In this document: positions 44,682 to 54,487 of the stretch, in pieces | Position numbering within the stretch: position 1 is the first letter of the stretch | Layout: each line of letters opens with the position of its first letter | DNA from: Mytilus galloprovincialis | Taxonomy: Eukaryota; Mollusca; Bivalvia; Mytilida; Mytilidae | DNA: 64,000 nucleotides | Reading direction: 5' to 3' | Assembly: GCF_965363235.1 (NCBI RefSeq) | Contig: NC_134844.1 | Span: forward strand, 95,070,664-95,134,663 | Translations under genes and position numbers: made by a program | The notes under the pieces: model-generated | Databases searched by the model: none | What the model saw: only the letters and a program-made list of their open reading frames with translations | What the model was told of the DNA's origin: nothing

Positions 44682-45880
44682 TGTTATGCCTAAGGGTAGG
44701 AGTTAAGGATGATAGGTTTATATGTATCATGTTTCATTCTTTTCTTGTGTTGCTCAGAGAGTTCATTTCTACTTTCACTTTCATTTTCGTGTTCCGTTAC
44801 TCTGAGCTGCACTGTTATATTATGAACGGAAGGACTATGCCTATGAACACTTTATATTTCAGGTATCGCGGCCGTATTGTATTGTATTGTATGTATTATA
44901 TTATTGTTTATGGGAAATATTGATAGGACAGGGTTCGTTCTCACTGTTTGACCAGGGGGGTACTTTGACATGTTCCCAGCTTTAGTTTGACCTGTATATC
45001 GCTTGTCCCTTTTGCTCACCTGTTTTATTCAATCACGTTAAGGGTCTATATTGTAACCAGGGTACGTTCCCACTAAGGGTTATTCTTGATAAGCCCATAT
45101 CTCCCCTTTTTCCTCGACAGTTGTGTATTTCTATTTGTTTTTGCGCCATGTTCTATAGTATTGCCGTGGGAACTTCCGGTTTTAAGGACCAATCGGAATG
45201 GACAGAGATAACCTAGTTTCCAGAACCCGGTATTATGTATATTCAGAATTACAACCAATCGCTACGTTAATTTTACGGACACACTTATCGTTATAGTAAC
45301 GGACACACTTTCTGTGTCCGCGGACTTCTGGACTATATAAACGGTTGTAGCAGACGATTCTGGACAGGACAGCTCAGCTCACATTACCTTGACCATTTTT
45401 GATAGAGATACCATTATTACCAGAGCCTATACCACTTGTGAACCATTACCAGGTTAATGCTAACCCCGATTTTTATGATATTTACGACCTGACAAGTGAC
45501 CTATATTATTTACTATAATACTATAAATAGTAAAACCACTTTCCCATGTTTACGCACGACGATTAACATCCAAGGGGGGCTCTGAATCGTTTTTGCTTTG
45601 GGATATTTATTTATAACATATATATATTGATTTATGACTGATTAAATAGTCATTGCTAAACTTATAACTGTTTTTGTTATATTTTGTCTTGAAATGAATA
45701 AGAAACCAGTGTCTTAGATTACTCAGTCCAGCTACCAAGGTTTACAAGTTACCATTGCATGTTTCACGATTACCAGTGAAAGTTTATAAAAGGCCTGCTA
45801 CCAAGGTTCTAGTGTTAAGCAAGTACACACACACACACATTTAAATATGAGCTACGTAATGCTATACCAGAGGCGTTACA
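44682..45880 (+). repeat. 5' LTR
   Basis: 1199 bp, TG...CA. A TATA box 'TATATAAA' at 45334-45341 is preceded by a GC-containing inverted pair ('GGACACA' / 'TGTGTCC' near 45278-45320), so transcription probably starts ~30 bp downstream, in the 'GGACAGGACAGCTCAGCTCA' region. Compared with the 3' LTR I noticed one substitution ('AAGGTTTACAAG' here, 'AAGGATTACAAG' there). Confidence 0.92.
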
Positions 45881-45882
45881 TT

Positions 45883-45902
45883 TGGTGTCTGGCGGTGGGA
45901 TA
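45883..45902 (+). promoter_or_regulatory. Primer binding site
   Basis: Two bases after the LTR comes 'TGGTGTCTGGCGGTGGGATA', beginning with the TGG that pairs with a tRNA CCA end. It resembles the tRNA-Leu-type primer sites of some Ty3/gypsy elements (from memory). It would prime minus-strand DNA synthesis. Confidence 0.7.
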
Positions 45903-46000
45903 CGTATAAAACCACACCTCGAGCGTAGACTTGAACCAGTATTTTTTTATTGATGAAATTTTTTTGACTTACTTGTACAGATTTAATTTAAATAATTAAC

Positions 46001-47065
46001 ATGAGTAGTTGCGTTAGTCCTTCGGAAAATTTTGTTCCTGACAGTCGTGCATCTACCCCAGTTAGTGATAAATCTTGTGCATCAAGGCCAGATGATGTAG
46101 TAAATACCATGAATAAGAAGGTTGAGGTCTATACAAATGTAGTGAACCAGTTCAGTAGAAATTTGAATATCCTAGGGGACCGTTTTAATAGATTTGAAAC
46201 ACAGTTAAAGATAAATAATGAAAAAGTAGAAAAGCTTGAAAATCTTTCTGAATCACTTTTAAGTAGTATATCGAAAATAGAGGACCAAGTGACAAATTTG
46301 TGTATGAGTGTTTTAGATAAAATACCAAAAGTTACCAATGATTGTTCATGTGAGAATACAAGTTCTAATGTTACCAATACAGTATGCGGAAGTAGTGAAT
46401 CAAACCAGTTGTCTAACCGAGAACCAGTATGCATCGAGACTATTGGGTATACCAAACCATCCATCTTTGATGGGTCCACTAACTGGCTTGAGTACAAGTT
46501 ACATTTTGAGGCTGTTGCAAAATTAAATAATTGGTCTGAAGATATAAAAGTTTTAAAGCTTATTACATGTATGAATGGTGCTGCTTTGTCGACTTTAGCT
46601 GATATTGAGATAGATAATATCCCAACATATTGTTATTTAGTTAAACTGTTAACCAAAAGGTTTGCTCCTGAAAACCTGTCAGATGTATATATGTCACAAA
46701 TTGATGCTTGTTTTAGAAAACCAGGTCAACCATTGCAGGAACTGGCGGATAATATAAAAAGGCTAGTCAGAATGGCTTACCCATTAGCGAGTCTCCATAC
46801 CAGAGACTATTTAACTTATAGGGCATTTAGAAAAGCACTAAATTATCATGATTTAGAATTGGCTATTGTACAAAGCAATGTAGAAACCATTGACGGGGCA
46901 TTGTACTGTGCTCTGAAATGTGAAACTTTTAGGGCTAGAGAGAAAAAGTTTAGACAGCAATCAAAATCTGAAACGTCTGTTTGTATAAATGCCAAGGCAA
47001 ACCAGACCTGTTATTTCTGTAATGAGAAAGGACACGCCATTAGAGACTGTCCTAAGAGAATTTAA
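46001..47065 (+). CDS. gag: Gag (capsid and nucleocapsid) of the LTR element
   Basis: A 354-aa protein that would assemble the virus-like particle and package the element's RNA. The first ~110 residues are Ser/Asn-rich and predicted helical ('RFETQLKINNEKVEKLENL', coiled-coil-like). From residue ~150, 'KPSIFDGSTNWLEYKLHFEA', 'MNGAALSTLADIE', 'LLTKRFAPENLSDVY' and 'QPLQELADNIKRLVRMAYP' form the Ty3/gypsy capsid (retrotrans_gag) fold. The C-terminus has one CCHC knuckle 'CYFCNEKGHAIRDC' and stops at once ('PKRI'), with no frameshift path into pol. The first ATG is 120 bases after the LTR, with no upstream ATG competing nearby. The intact frame suggests recent selection. Confidence 0.9.
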   Translation: MSSCVSPSENFVPDSRASTPVSDKSCASRPDDVVNTMNKKVEVYTNVVNQFSRNLNILGDRFNRFETQLKINNEKVEKLENLSESLLSSISKIEDQVTNLCMSVLDKIPKVTNDCSCENTSSNVTNTVCGSSESNQLSNREPVCIETIGYTKPSIFDGSTNWLEYKLHFEAVAKLNNWSEDIKVLKLITCMNGAALSTLADIEIDNIPTYCYLVKLLTKRFAPENLSDVYMSQIDACFRKPGQPLQELADNIKRLVRMAYPLASLHTRDYLTYRAFRKALNYHDLELAIVQSNVETIDGALYCALKCETFRAREKKFRQQSKSETSVCINAKANQTCYFCNEKGHAIRDCPKRI

Positions 47066-47440
47066 TCGTCAATGTTTGTTACATTCAGATACCATGAATG
47101 TTAGCATGTGAACATGTTTTTTTTTATATATATATTTGTTATGAAAATGAGATTTTTACCAGTAATAGTCATTTTCGATACCTGAAAGTGAGTTTTGTAC
47201 CAGTAATACTAGTAGTAATTTTTGATACCGGAAAATGAGTTTGTTAAATATTTCAGTATTTTTATAAAGAGTTGCACCTCGTTAAATATTTATTGTTCTA
47301 TCAGTTGAAACTGCTGAGGTGGTGTTATGTATGCATTCATGTTACCAATGAATAACCTTTTTATAGACCTTTGTATGATAAACAGAGTTGTGTGGTTGGA
47401 CCTTTTATTGACTACAGTATTATTTACTAGTATACAGAAA
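47066..47440. other. Non-coding internal region after gag
   Basis: AT-rich, with three diverged 'ACCAGTAATA'/'GATACC(T/G)GAAA' repeats. In an autonomous element protease and RT would be here; no such motif occurs in any frame. Confidence 0.6.
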
Positions 47441-47449
47441 TATTCTGAT

Positions 47450-48040
47450 TGACTCATCGACGTGTCTGAGTGACGGATGAGATGTCAATGGAATATTTTT
47501 ATTTGGTATTGTCCCGGTGACTCACTGACGTGTCTAAGTGACGGGTGGAATGTCTGTGGAATACCATGCAGTTTTTTGTTATATATTTTGTTTTACCAGT
47601 GTTCCCGGTGACTCATCGACGTGTCTGAGTGACGGATGGAAGGTCTGTGGAATATTTTTATTTGGTATTGTCCCAAACTCACCGACGTGTCTATGTGACG
47701 GGTGGAATGTCTGTGGAATATCATATATTTTTTGTTTTACCTATATTAGTTTACCAGTGTTCCCGGTGACTCATCGACGTGTCTGTGTGACGGATGGAAG
47801 GTCTGTGGAATATTTTTATTTGGTATTGTCCCGGTGACTCACCGACGTGTCTAAGTGACGGGTGGAATGTCTGTGGAATACCATGCAGTATTTGTGTTAC
47901 CAATTTTAGTTTACCAGTGTTCCCGGTGACTCATCGACGTGTCTGTGTGACGGATGGAAGGTCTGTGGAATATTTTTCATATGGTATTGTTGTGATTCAC
48001 TGACGTGTCTTTGTGACGGGTGACATGCACAATTGAAAGT
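47450..48040 (+). repeat. Dimeric tandem array inside the LTR element (159-bp higher-order unit)
   Basis: The core 'TGACTCA(T/C)CGACGTGTCT' plus 'GTGACGG(A/G)TGGAA' plus 'GTCTGTGGAATA' begins at about 47450, 47518, 47609, 47675, 47767, 47835, 47927 and 47992. Spacing alternates ~67 and ~92 bases, i.e. four dimers of ~159 bp. A-type cores read 'GACGGATGGAAGG' and B-type 'GACGGGTGGAATG'. Small + frames across it are artefacts. The core could fold or act as a repeated RNA or protein binding site in the element RNA; this is an inference. Confidence 0.88.
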
Positions 48041-48430
48041 ACCATTTATTTATCCACTTATTTATTTGAACCAACTGTACCAGGAAGTTTATACCAAGTA
48101 GAGCAAGCACTTTACATTGAAACAAGATATATACTAGTATACAGAGTATCTCAATTCCAGAGATACAACGTTATACCATGTTTAACACTATATTATTGAC
48201 ACCAGAATTATAGTACAAATGTTTGATCTCAGTACCAGAGATCGACACTATAGAACTAATGATGATTATTGTGATAAATTTACCATGTCGACAGAGCCAG
48301 CTTTACCATGTCGACAGATCCAGCAACCACACAGAGAAGATCCGGTTTTATTTTTTTTAGTAGATTGATAAGTAGGTATTTATTAGGTAGGTGTCCTTAT
48401 TTTTAGTTCGAGGACGAACCCTTTTTAACC
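48041..48430. other. Non-coding internal region before the 3' LTR
   Basis: Contains many 'ACCA' and 'GTACCA' words and a duplicated 'TTTACCATGTCGACAGA' at 48280-48315. No coding signal is seen. Confidence 0.5.
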
Positions 48431-48445
48431 CTGGGTGGGGGGTAG
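48431..48445 (+). promoter_or_regulatory. Polypurine-tract-like primer
   Basis: 'CTGGGTGGGGGGTAG' lies immediately before the 3' LTR. It is G-rich with few pyrimidines and is where plus-strand DNA synthesis would start. Confidence 0.65.
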
Positions 48446-49644
48446 TGTTATGCCTAAGGGTAGGAGTTAAGGATGATAGGTTTATATGTATCATGTTTCA
48501 TTCTTTTCTTGTGTTGCTCAGAGAGTTCATTTCTACTTTCACTTTCATTTTCGTGTTCCGTTACTCTGAGCTGCACTGTTATATTATGAACGGAAGGACT
48601 ATGCCTATGAACACTTTATATTTCAGGTATCGCGGCCGTATTGTATTGTATTGTATGTATTATATTATTGTTTATGGGAAATATTGATAGGACAGGGTTC
48701 GTTCTCACTGTTTGACCAGGGGGGTACTTTGACATGTTCCCAGCTTTAGTTTGACCTGTATATCGCTTGTCCCTTTTGCTCACCTGTTTTATTCAATCAC
48801 GTTAAGGGTCTATATTGTAACCAGGGTACGTTCCCACTAAGGGTTATTCTTGATAAGCCCATATCTCCCCTTTTTCCTCGACAGTTGTGTATTTCTATTT
48901 GTTTTTGCGCCATGTTCTATAGTATTGCCGTGGGAACTTCCGGTTTTAAGGACCAATCGGAATGGACAGAGATAACCTAGTTTCCAGAACCCGGTATTAT
49001 GTATATTCAGAATTACAACCAATCGCTACGTTAATTTTACGGACACACTTATCGTTATAGTAACGGACACACTTTCTGTGTCCGCGGACTTCTGGACTAT
49101 ATAAACGGTTGTAGCAGACGATTCTGGACAGGACAGCTCAGCTCACATTACCTTGACCATTTTTGATAGAGATACCATTATTACCAGAGCCTATACCACT
49201 TGTGAACCATTACCAGGTTAATGCTAACCCCGATTTTTATGATATTTACGACCTGACAAGTGACCTATATTATTTACTATAATACTATAAATAGTAAAAC
49301 CACTTTCCCATGTTTACGCACGACGATTAACATCCAAGGGGGGCTCTGAATCGTTTTTGCTTTGGGATATTTATTTATAACATATATATATTGATTTATG
49401 ACTGATTAAATAGTCATTGCTAAACTTATAACTGTTTTTGTTATATTTTGTCTTGAAATGAATAAGAAACCAGTGTCTTAGATTACTCAGTCCAGCTACC
49501 AAGGATTACAAGTTACCATTGCATGTTTCACGATTACCAGTGAAAGTTTATAAAAGGCCTGCTACCAAGGTTCTAGTGTTAAGCAAGTACACACACACAC
49601 ACATTTAAATATGAGCTACGTAATGCTATACCAGAGGCGTTACA
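48446..49644 (+). repeat. 3' LTR
   Basis: 1199 bp, the same length as the 5' LTR and identical by eye except for one base near 49505. Its TATA box at 49098-49105 could drive transcription into the downstream chloride-channel exon 250 bp away. Confidence 0.92.
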
Positions 49645-49895
49645 ATATATTAATTAACGGTCAAACAAATCATGATGGCATCTTCCTAACTGTCCCAATC
49701 CATCATATATGATATGTTCTCGTCCGGATTATACATGTTATATTTGCCGCTTAACGTATAGATTGAGACCGTTTACCATTACTTACATTTTATCAATTAA
49801 AACTATGTATTTTACAGCATTATAATCATTTACTTGTTAAGATTGAGACTTTCTATCATTATTAAATTTTATTAACCAGAACCATGTTTTTACAG
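49645..49895. other. Intron sequence before the TM1-TM3 exon
   Basis: AT-rich. Contains a near-duplicate of the acceptor region: 'AACTATGTATTTTACAGCAT' at about 49800 and 'AACCATGTTTTTACAGCAT' at about 49880. Only the second leads into the open exon. Confidence 0.55.
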
Positions 49896-50271
49896 CATCA
49901 TTTAGTTGTATACAACTGGATCTTCACTTTAAACGGAACATTGGTTATTATATGATACAGTTCTTTGTACCTAGTGTGATGATTGTTTTACTCTCCTGGT
50001 CTCGTTCTGGTTGACGATCGACGCTGTTCCGGCACGAATCTCGTTAGGTATTCTCACTGTTTTAACCATGACGACACAGAGATCAGCGGGTACTGCGTCA
50101 CTTCCGAGAGTATCATATATTAAAGCTATAGATGTTTGGATGGGAGCTTGTTTAGTGTTTGTATTTGCTGCGCTGTTAGAATTTGCGTTTGTAAACGTAA
50201 TGGAACGGCGGCAGATCAGACGAGTTCAAAGTGTTCGACTCAAAGGAAATGGAGACAGTAAACCTTGTCTG
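49896..50271 (+). CDS. Cys-loop chloride channel, exon with TM1-TM3 (one-base frameshift)
   Basis: After 'TTTTTACAG' the frame reads '[19 protein letters not shown]' then '[15 protein letters not shown]' (TM1). At about 50004-50008 ('CGTTCTGGTTG') the frame shifts by one base. From 50011 it reads '[18 protein letters not shown]' (TM2, with the PAR motif of anion-selective channels) and '[20 protein letters not shown]' (TM3). It ends 'GDSKPCL' at the donor 'GTAGGT'. The exon is 376 nt; 377 would keep all phases, so one base is missing relative to a working gene. This is either a true pseudogenising change or a sequencing error; the rest shows no decay. TM2 lines the chloride pore. Confidence 0.88.
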
Positions 50272-50324
50272 GTAGGTATTCTTCGACGAGATTTCAGTAT
50301 CTAACTAAGGAGATATTGTTTGTC

Positions 50325-50955
50325 TAACGCAACGGTACCCAAATTGGAACGAGTACCCAAATTGCACCTATTTAGCAAAAAAAAATAGCAGCAGAAATCT
50401 TACAAGATCTCCCAGAGACTAAACAACTTGTATTTTTATGATTTGATATTTTGCACGTCTTTCAAAATTGGTAAATATATTTAGATATACACAAAACGTT
50501 CTCAGTATTTATCAACAGATGAAGAGTTTACTAAAAATGCAAAATTTATCGGAACGTCGCCATGCGACGTCACCAAAACGTCATTTTTTAAAATAAGCAA
50601 ATACAATATGTTCCAAGTATCCATTTCTTAAAAAAAAAAGAGTAAGCATGGACAAATATCCAATTGTTTAAAATATTTGAAAAAAATAAACAAAAGCTCT
50701 GTTATTCGGATTTTGACGATGCGAATTAAAGCATGGATGCAATTTCGGTACTCCTCATTGCAGAATCATTGATGGTTTGGAGGTCAGTTCACACCATTTT
50801 TTTCTATGATTCCATATGAATTGAAAATCAAATTTGTTTACCTATATAATAAAGAAGGATACGGCTACAAAATAAACACAAAATGAAAATTTTTCATAAA
50901 AAAGCATAGTTGAAAAAACTGTCAAGATAGGTGCAATGTCGGTACCGTCACGTTA
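50325..50955. mobile_element. TIR element in the chloride-channel intron
   Basis: 'TAACGCAACGGTACCCAAAT' at 50325 and, on the other strand, 'TAACGTGACGGTACCGACAT' from 50955 form imperfect inverted ends. Both sides also carry 'ATTGCACCTAT' about 45 bases (left) or 15 bases (right) further in. The interior is AT-rich and non-coding. No target duplication is clear. It starts only ~50 bases after the splice donor. Confidence 0.55.
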
Positions 50956-52399
50956 ACTTATTTGAATATACTTTATACACATTTGGAAAATAAGATTTTG
51001 TTTTCGGACAAGAGTGCAAGAATGACTTTTTTTAGTTTCCTGTACAGCTTTTTTTAAACTTTATTTTTAAGTTGCCTTTTGAAATATAATTAGTCATTGT
51101 CAGGGTAATTTGGCTACACACCTTCTTGACCTTATCGTGGAACATATACATACACGATGTTAGAATTCGCAGCAAGCATTTGCCACTTCTGGTTGGAATA
51201 AGAAGAATGCTCCCTGTTTGTTTAAGGACTCTTCTAAAAGCTATTGGCGTATGAAGTCTGATTCAGAGGAACTATCTGAAGATATCAGCCTGGTCTTTGG
51301 CGCAATATTTCGAACTATCTTACCCTCTATACATTTCTAGGAATATGATTGGTTAAAAATAATTTCATTGGAGACAATGTATCTTTCATCTGGGATTAGT
51401 AGGCGTGATTTATTTCAATTTACGTTAGTATCGTTGTTATGTCCCTTTGTTAAAACAAACGTGCCTAAGGAATCGGTTAGCAGATTAAAATTTCGTTTAT
51501 CAATGTTTTTATTTAATTTGGTATTTCCCAGTTATAAGATCTGTTGTGAATGCCAATGAGACAACACTCCATCTCCTGTCTGTTGGTATTACATTATTAG
51601 GGGTTTAAACGATGGCATAACTATTTCTTTGTTTTCTAGTAATGTGCAGTGTATTATCCACATCCGTATACTGAAAAATCCTCAAGGGATATAAGTCGCC
51701 GATTTGAATGGCTTACCCATCCTAATTAAAAAAATATTTCTGTTTAACTTTTTACCTTACGAACACACTCAATTTCTTCTAGAATTCTATCAGAAACATG
51801 CATTGATTTTCCAATCAACGACACCCTTACTCGGATATCATTTCATTCAGGTCAAAATATTCAAATTTCCGAGCGAAAGCAATTGCTATGTAAAGTTCTG
51901 ACAAACGTGTCGTTTTTCAATCAAATTGACCAAATGGGAGACAACTTTGTTATTCGAAAACTTCCGGGTTGATACGTTTATTACAACGACAATTCATCAT
52001 AGACTGTCCAAATTGTAATCTGCAAATTGAGTCCTTGTGCAACGTATTGAGAAAAAAATCTGAAAGGTTGCAACACACGAAGAGATTGATGATGAACGAT
52101 TGAAATGAATCACAAATCACAGATAAAGCTAACAAGTTGTTTATGTTGGCATTTATAGTTTGTAAAGATCAATGAAAGTTCTGCAAAAGAAAACTTGATC
52201 ACTTGATAGGCCACTAGTTTTAATGCATCATGTTATAATAGTCAGTAAGATTATAGATATAATATAATAGTGTGTTATCGATTATGTGAGTAAATTCCAT
52301 ATTGACGATTAAAACATAGACGGCAGGAGTTTGATTTCGTCAATTAACACAAACACTGTTCCCTTATAATTATTATTCATCATTTATTTCTTATCACAG
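50956..52399. other. Rest of the TM3-TM4 intron
   Basis: AT-rich sequence with no further exon recognised; a fragment of the GCCAATGAGACAAC dispersed repeat lies at about 51550. It ends with a good acceptor, 'TTATTTCTTATCACAG', at 52384-52399. Confidence 0.55.
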
Positions 52400-52540
52400 G
52401 AAAAGTTGGAAAGGAATGTTTCAAGACAACCAATGACTGGTCACAAGAAAGCCAAGACAATAGACAATGTTTCTCGCGTCATATTTCCTATATCTTTTAT
52501 ATTATTTTGTGTGGTGTACTGGGTATACTACGTCATGTGA
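52400..52540 (+). CDS. Cys-loop chloride channel, terminal exon with TM4
   Basis: It begins in phase 0, matching the previous exon's end. It reads 'EKLERNVSRQPMTGHKKAK', 'TIDNVSRVIFPISFIL' and 'FCVVYWVYYVM' then TGA. 'ID.VSR.IFP' followed by a hydrophobic TM4 with 'YW' is the classic end of GlyR/GABA-A/GluCl subunits. The cytoplasmic TM3-TM4 loop, joined from both exons, is short (about 45-50 residues). The protein stops right after TM4, as is usual in this family. Confidence 0.92.
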   Translation, partial: EKLERNVSRQPMTGHKKAKTIDNVSRVIFPISFILFCVVYWVYYVM

Positions 52541-54317
52541 GTACGGGAAAACGATCAATATATCATACAATTTGTATATTAACATTTATATGATTTCATA
52601 CAGTTCATCGGTAGTGAACAAGAATGCAAATTTTTTCTTTTTGGTTTTATCTACAAGTGTCGTACCTACCATAATGTCGAATTCCCGCCAAAAAAAAAAA
52701 ACGGATTGTTTTGGCCATTCAGCACGACAGCGCAAAAGCGATCTGTACTAATATAACTTAGTACCTAAATTAAAATCTTTATGTAATATCCTTTTCATCA
52801 TTATTAAGATATGATTGAAAGTTTTTGACTATTTTCAAAAGAACTTATTCATTGTGTTCGTCGTACCATTTACATTAATGTTTTAACACTTTGCCACGCA
52901 TTTATTTTTTGATGTTTTTACTTACCAGGCAACAGTAACGTCACGTTACAGTCGTTTTCCCGCAAAGCATAAATACGCGACGTTGTTCACTTGGAAATGC
53001 ACTAGCACGTATGTAAATGTGTGTGTATGGGCCGAAACGGACAATTAAAGCTTTGCTTGAATATTGATTTGTTAATTTGAAACTGTACCTTTTCATATTA
53101 TAATGATGCTGTCCACCAATCAAAGGATTTAATCGTGTATTTTTGTTTAATCAAATATTTATTGCACCAAAGTTGATGTGAATTGTTTCATTGACAAATC
53201 AATATTGCGTATCCCCTAACTGATTTATGCCGTAGAAGTATGTATGGAAGTCCTGCTTTCTTTCTTGTGAATACATTCCTCCACTGTCTGGAGCACCTTT
53301 TGCTTATAATATAATCAACAAACGGAAATGGCGATTAATGCATGGAATCAGACAACTTATAAATTTAAAGGAATTCTACAAATTTTGAAAAAAAAAAAGA
53401 ATTCTCACTTAAAAAATGCTGTTATTTCATCTAAAATCGATTTTTTTTTCAAAAAATATTGTGAAGTAACTACATGATCGATTTTTATGAAACAAACACC
53501 ACAAGATGTAGAAATGTTTAAACTTTTATTGTTTATTTGGAATCGGCCATATGATATAATTCAGGCTTATTTTTTGTTTTTGATAGTTGAACACAAAGAA
53601 AAATATTTCTTGAAAATTTTGCTATGCATTTTAATCAAAATTAAATCGTAAATATTTTTGATTGTGTTTACCTCATCAAAAAAGGAAAAGGATCCTCACG
53701 AAAATTAAGTCCAAATGAACAGAACCAAATTAAACATTTCTTCATCTTATGGTTTTTATTTTGTAAATATCGGTTGTGTGGTTACTACGCAATATTGTTT
53801 TGAAAAATATCAATAGGACATTTTTTTTTCAAGTCAAATTTGAGTTTTGTAAGTAATAAGTACCATTTTTTTCCAGTCAAAATTGAATTTTGTAAATAAT
53901 AAGTATCATATGTAGTGAAGTTTAATAGTCATATAAATAAAGTACAGAATCAATCATCACGGAGTGACAATCACAGAGGTACAGAGGGTGGCCTAGTTAC
54001 CGGGCATTTATAAAGTATGTATTTTGTTTTCTTTTTCAGCCTGTATTTAAGATGATCAACTGTACATTCATTTTAGTGTACTGATAGCTATCAAGATCAA
54101 ATGGTTCTCTTGTAGAATGGAGCTAATGCACTGTCTTATAAAGAAGAAGATGATTAATTTATAATAACTTTGAATCAAATAAAAATTACGGGAGCCAAAA
54201 CTTAACAGACGAACGACGACAAAGTCATATATACCAAAATACGATAGCATTGATTATTAAACACCATGCATGTCAGGTCTGAACACAGAGTAGAGAAGAA
54301 AGATTACTCATTACATA
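52541..54317. other. Probable 3' UTR and intergenic sequence
   Basis: AT-rich, downstream of the channel stop codon. 'AATAAA' at 53936-53941 is one candidate poly(A) signal for the channel transcript, but others weaker in context exist. Nothing else protein-like is seen, and the next gene is convergent. Confidence 0.45.
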
Positions 54318-54323
54318 TTTATT
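54318..54323 (-). terminator. Candidate poly(A) signal of the piggyBac gene
   Basis: AATAAA on the minus strand, about 165 bases after the stop codon at 54488. Confidence 0.5.
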
Positions 54324-54487
54324 GACACAATTTGGCAGCACCAAATTAAGCCCATGTATTCTGTCTTTTTTCTGAATTCTACAAGAAGTATATGTTAATG
54401 GTATTTATAACAAATTTTGGCAAGTTTGATATGTGTTTTCAAATGCACAACATGAATTGCTCTATAATTTCAAATCATTCTGACTCA

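Larger units (their letters stand above)
44682..49644 (+). mobile_element. Gag-only LTR retrotransposon (Ty3-like), 4963 bp
   Basis: Two LTRs of 1199 bp each (TGTTATGCC...GGCGTTACA) bound a tRNA-Leu-like primer site, a gag ORF with a zinc knuckle, ~1.4 kb without pol, and a purine tract. 'ATAT' flanks both ends as a possible 4-bp target duplication. No protease, RT, RNase H or integrase frame is present, so it is non-autonomous and would need enzymes from a related element. The near-identical LTRs mean the insertion is recent. It sits in an intron of the chloride-channel gene in the sense orientation. Confidence 0.92.

Noticed and set aside
44681..44923. 80-codon frame at the start of each LTR as an accessory protein
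   Set aside because: It is identical in both LTRs only because the LTRs are identical; it lies upstream of the TATA box and has no recognisable motif.
47538..48003. Two ~70-100 codon frames after gag as a second retroelement protein
   Set aside because: They follow the 159-bp tandem array, repeat the same peptide and contain no protease, RT or envelope motif.
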